Part shown: positions 63,149 to 64,000 of the stretch, in pieces
Layout of the letters: each line of letters starts with the position of its first letter
How positions within the stretch are numbered: the first letter of the stretch is position 1
Virus record (IMG/VR): IMGVR_UViG_3300031951_000074
Span: 27,615-91,614 of that record
From: a virus
Reading direction: 5' to 3' (one strand)
DNA: 64,000 bases
The notes under the pieces: generated by a model
Told to the model about the DNA's origin: nothing
Database searches by the model: none
What the model saw: only the letters and a program-made list of their open reading frames with translations
Position numbers and translations under genes: made by a program

Positions 63149-63486
63149 CTTATTTTTCTGTCGTCATTGGTATAAATATCCTTGTGTTGGATGTAATACA
63201 AAAGAAAGATTAGGTTACACACAGCGTGTGCTAAGTGGCTTTCGTTAGTTTCTGGATCCAGATCACGTCCTCGAGTCCACTCAAAGATGTGGCGCAGAGT
63301 GGCTGAAATTACTCGTGTGTACTTAAAGCCAGATCCCTCACTCCAGTTCCATGCTGAGTACTTCTGACTACCGAAGTGTAACACTCGTACCACTGGTTCT
63401 AATGCTTCCATTGGAATCAGACTCCAGTCCAGCTTGAGGTTGTCGTGTTTGACTGGAGATATTTGTTTTGTTAGGTTATCATTCAT
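63145..63486 (-). CDS. dATP/dGTP diphosphohydrolase-like protein (DUF5664)
   Basis: 113 residues. KLDWSLIPMEALEPVVRVLH, FGSQKYSAWNWSEG, RHIFEWTRGRDLDPETNESH and LAHAVCNLIFLLYYIQHKD match the dGTP_diPhyd_N/DUF5664 family. That family is linked to nucleotide-pool tailoring in phages. No adenylosuccinate synthase-like purZ gene is in this window, so a 2-aminoadenine genome is not implied. Confidence 0.82.
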   Translation of the reverse strand: MNDNLTKQISPVKHDNLKLDWSLIPMEALEPVVRVLHFGSQKYSAWNWSEGSGFKYTRVISATLRHIFEWTRGRDLDPETNESHLAHAVCNLIFLLYYIQHKDIYTNDDRKIR

Positions 63487-63720
63487 TTATAGTAAAATTG
63501 AGAGGCCCGGTACTTCCCCGGGCAAAAAGAACGGTACCTTTCTTTTAAGCACGATTACCCTGTGCTTCTAGTATAAAACGCAGATATAACACAATTTCTG
63601 CAAATAACTGCCGTGCGGGTTTTGTAGAAGTTTGTGTGGTATTTCTACGCTTGCGAACGGCTTAGGGACTATTTTTTTACTTCTTGGCTACTCGCCTGTT
63701 AGAGGTAAATGCCAAAACCT
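63487..63720 (-). ncRNA. Highly structured 234-nt intergenic region
   Basis: No supported gene. Hairpins in order on the minus strand: AGAGGT/ACCTCT (63722-63701), a nested GCCGT/ACGGC (63661-63610) with GTAGAA/TTCTAC inside, GCAGA/TCTGC near 63582-63602, GCAC/GTGC near 63550-63565, AAAAGAA/TTCTTTT near 63525-63547, and GCCCGG/CCGGGC near 63503-63523. It lies upstream of the DUF5664 gene and may be a leader RNA or an independent ncRNA. Confidence 0.5.
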
Positions 63721-63903
63721 CTAGTGGTATTCTTTTTTGGGCTGCAGTAGAGCGGCCGTTTTGGGCTTTAAAACTTTAAACAACTCTAGTGTTAGTGCTG
63801 GAGGGTCCAGGTTCTTTTCTTGGAAGTAACGATTGTAGACTGGTAATAGTTCGTTTACAATGCATTCTTCTAAAACTGTAACATAGGGTTCTTTAAAATT
63901 CAT
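63721..63903 (-). CDS. Small hypothetical protein
   Basis: 60 residues from ATG at 63903 (MNFKEPYVTVLEECIVNELL), with GGAG upstream; earlier in-frame ATGs lie in the promoter. Continues YFQEKNLDPPALTLELFKVL. Not recognised. Confidence 0.62.
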   Translation of the reverse strand: MNFKEPYVTVLEECIVNELLPVYNRYFQEKNLDPPALTLELFKVLKPKTAALLQPKKEYH

Positions 63904-63925
63904 GTGGAGTCTCCAACAAAACAAC

Positions 63926-63954
63926 ATTATAGCATAGGCATGGTGTTGTTTCAA
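63926..63954 (-). promoter_or_regulatory. Sigma70 promoter
   Basis: TTGAAA (63954-63949), 17 bp, TATAAT (63931-63926), 22 bp before ATG at 63903. Confidence 0.78.
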
Positions 63955-63981
63955 ACGCAAATTTTAAAGTGGTATAAAAAC

Positions 63982-64000
63982 AAAAAGCCCACGAAAGTGG
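63982..64000. terminator. Terminator hairpin cut by the window edge
   Basis: AAAAAGCCCAC-GAAA-GTGG reaches the last base. The stem CCAC/GTGG with a GAAA loop and a flanking A run is one side of a terminator for an upstream minus-strand gene outside the window. Confidence 0.6.

Overview
This window is a contiguous piece of a tailed double-stranded DNA phage genome with about 40% GC. It carries virion fibres, a lysis cassette, a self-sufficient replication and nucleotide module, more than 20 tRNAs and a tmRNA. No integrase, excisionase, repressor, transposase or CRISPR array was seen, which fits a virulent phage. The likely host is a Gram-negative, probably freshwater, betaproteobacterium of the Burkholderiales. 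The grounds are an inner/outer spanin-like pair, consensus sigma70 promoters, a tmRNA tag (ANDEVFALAA) close to the Burkholderiales type, and an imported GC-rich fibre cassette of the kind seen in Burkholderiales phages. The host assignment is inference.

Layout. (1) Positions 1-22507, plus strand: late genes. They comprise a very large set of tail fibre, adhesin and beta-propeller proteins (138-17860), an S74 self-cleaving fibre, two tail assembly chaperone-like genes, a lysis cassette (spanin-like pair, GH19-type endolysin, candidate holin; 18795-20826), PhoH, and a protein with a capsid-protease-associated C-terminal domain. (2) A bidirectional terminator at 22511-22546 separates this from the rest, which is all minus strand. 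(3) 22550-25517: a second small block of virion-like genes on the early strand. (4) 25688-43862: nucleotide and replication genes. These are class II ribonucleotide reductase, dUTPase, 5'-3' exonuclease, Holliday-junction resolvase-like nuclease, SbcC/SbcD-like nuclease with a glutaredoxin gene between its subunits, ssDNA-binding-like protein, UvsW-like helicase, family A DNA polymerase, primase, DnaB-like helicase, a multi-HTH protein, and the C-terminal half of an NAD-dependent DNA ligase. (5) 43919-47790: small genes, the N-terminal half of the ligase and more HTH proteins. (6) 47831-61205: tRNAs interleaved with small genes, ThyX, dCMP deaminase, rubredoxin, phosphoesterases and secreted proteins. 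(7) 61308-64000: UV-damage endonuclease UvsE, a cytosine methyltransferase-like protein, a dATP/dGTP diphosphohydrolase-like protein and a structured non-coding stretch.

The most notable items are these. A circularly permuted (two-piece) tmRNA gene lies at about 48190-48532, with its acceptor half upstream of its coding half and a legible tag. A group I intron (35267-36335) encoding a LAGLIDADG endonuclease splits the helicase exactly before the Walker A lysine codon; P, Q, R and S core elements and a U.G-terminated P1 helix are readable. Three tRNA-adjacent long-stem RNA elements of about 90 nt (stems of 17-20 bp) are unexplained. There are an apparently D-armless tRNA-Phe, several predicted leaderless early promoters, a phage rubredoxin, and an imported fibre-cupin cassette that ends in a truncated endolysin start.

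How the genes work together: host-type promoters (TTGNNN, 17 bp, TATAAT) recur along the minus strand, so host RNA polymerase probably reads the early region. The nucleotide genes (NrdJ, glutaredoxin, Dut, ThyX, dCMP deaminase, the DUF5664-type hydrolase) feed a phage replisome (primase, helicase, PolA, SSB, ligase) and a recombination system (SbcCD, resolvase, UvsW). The tRNA and tmRNA set supports translation late in infection.
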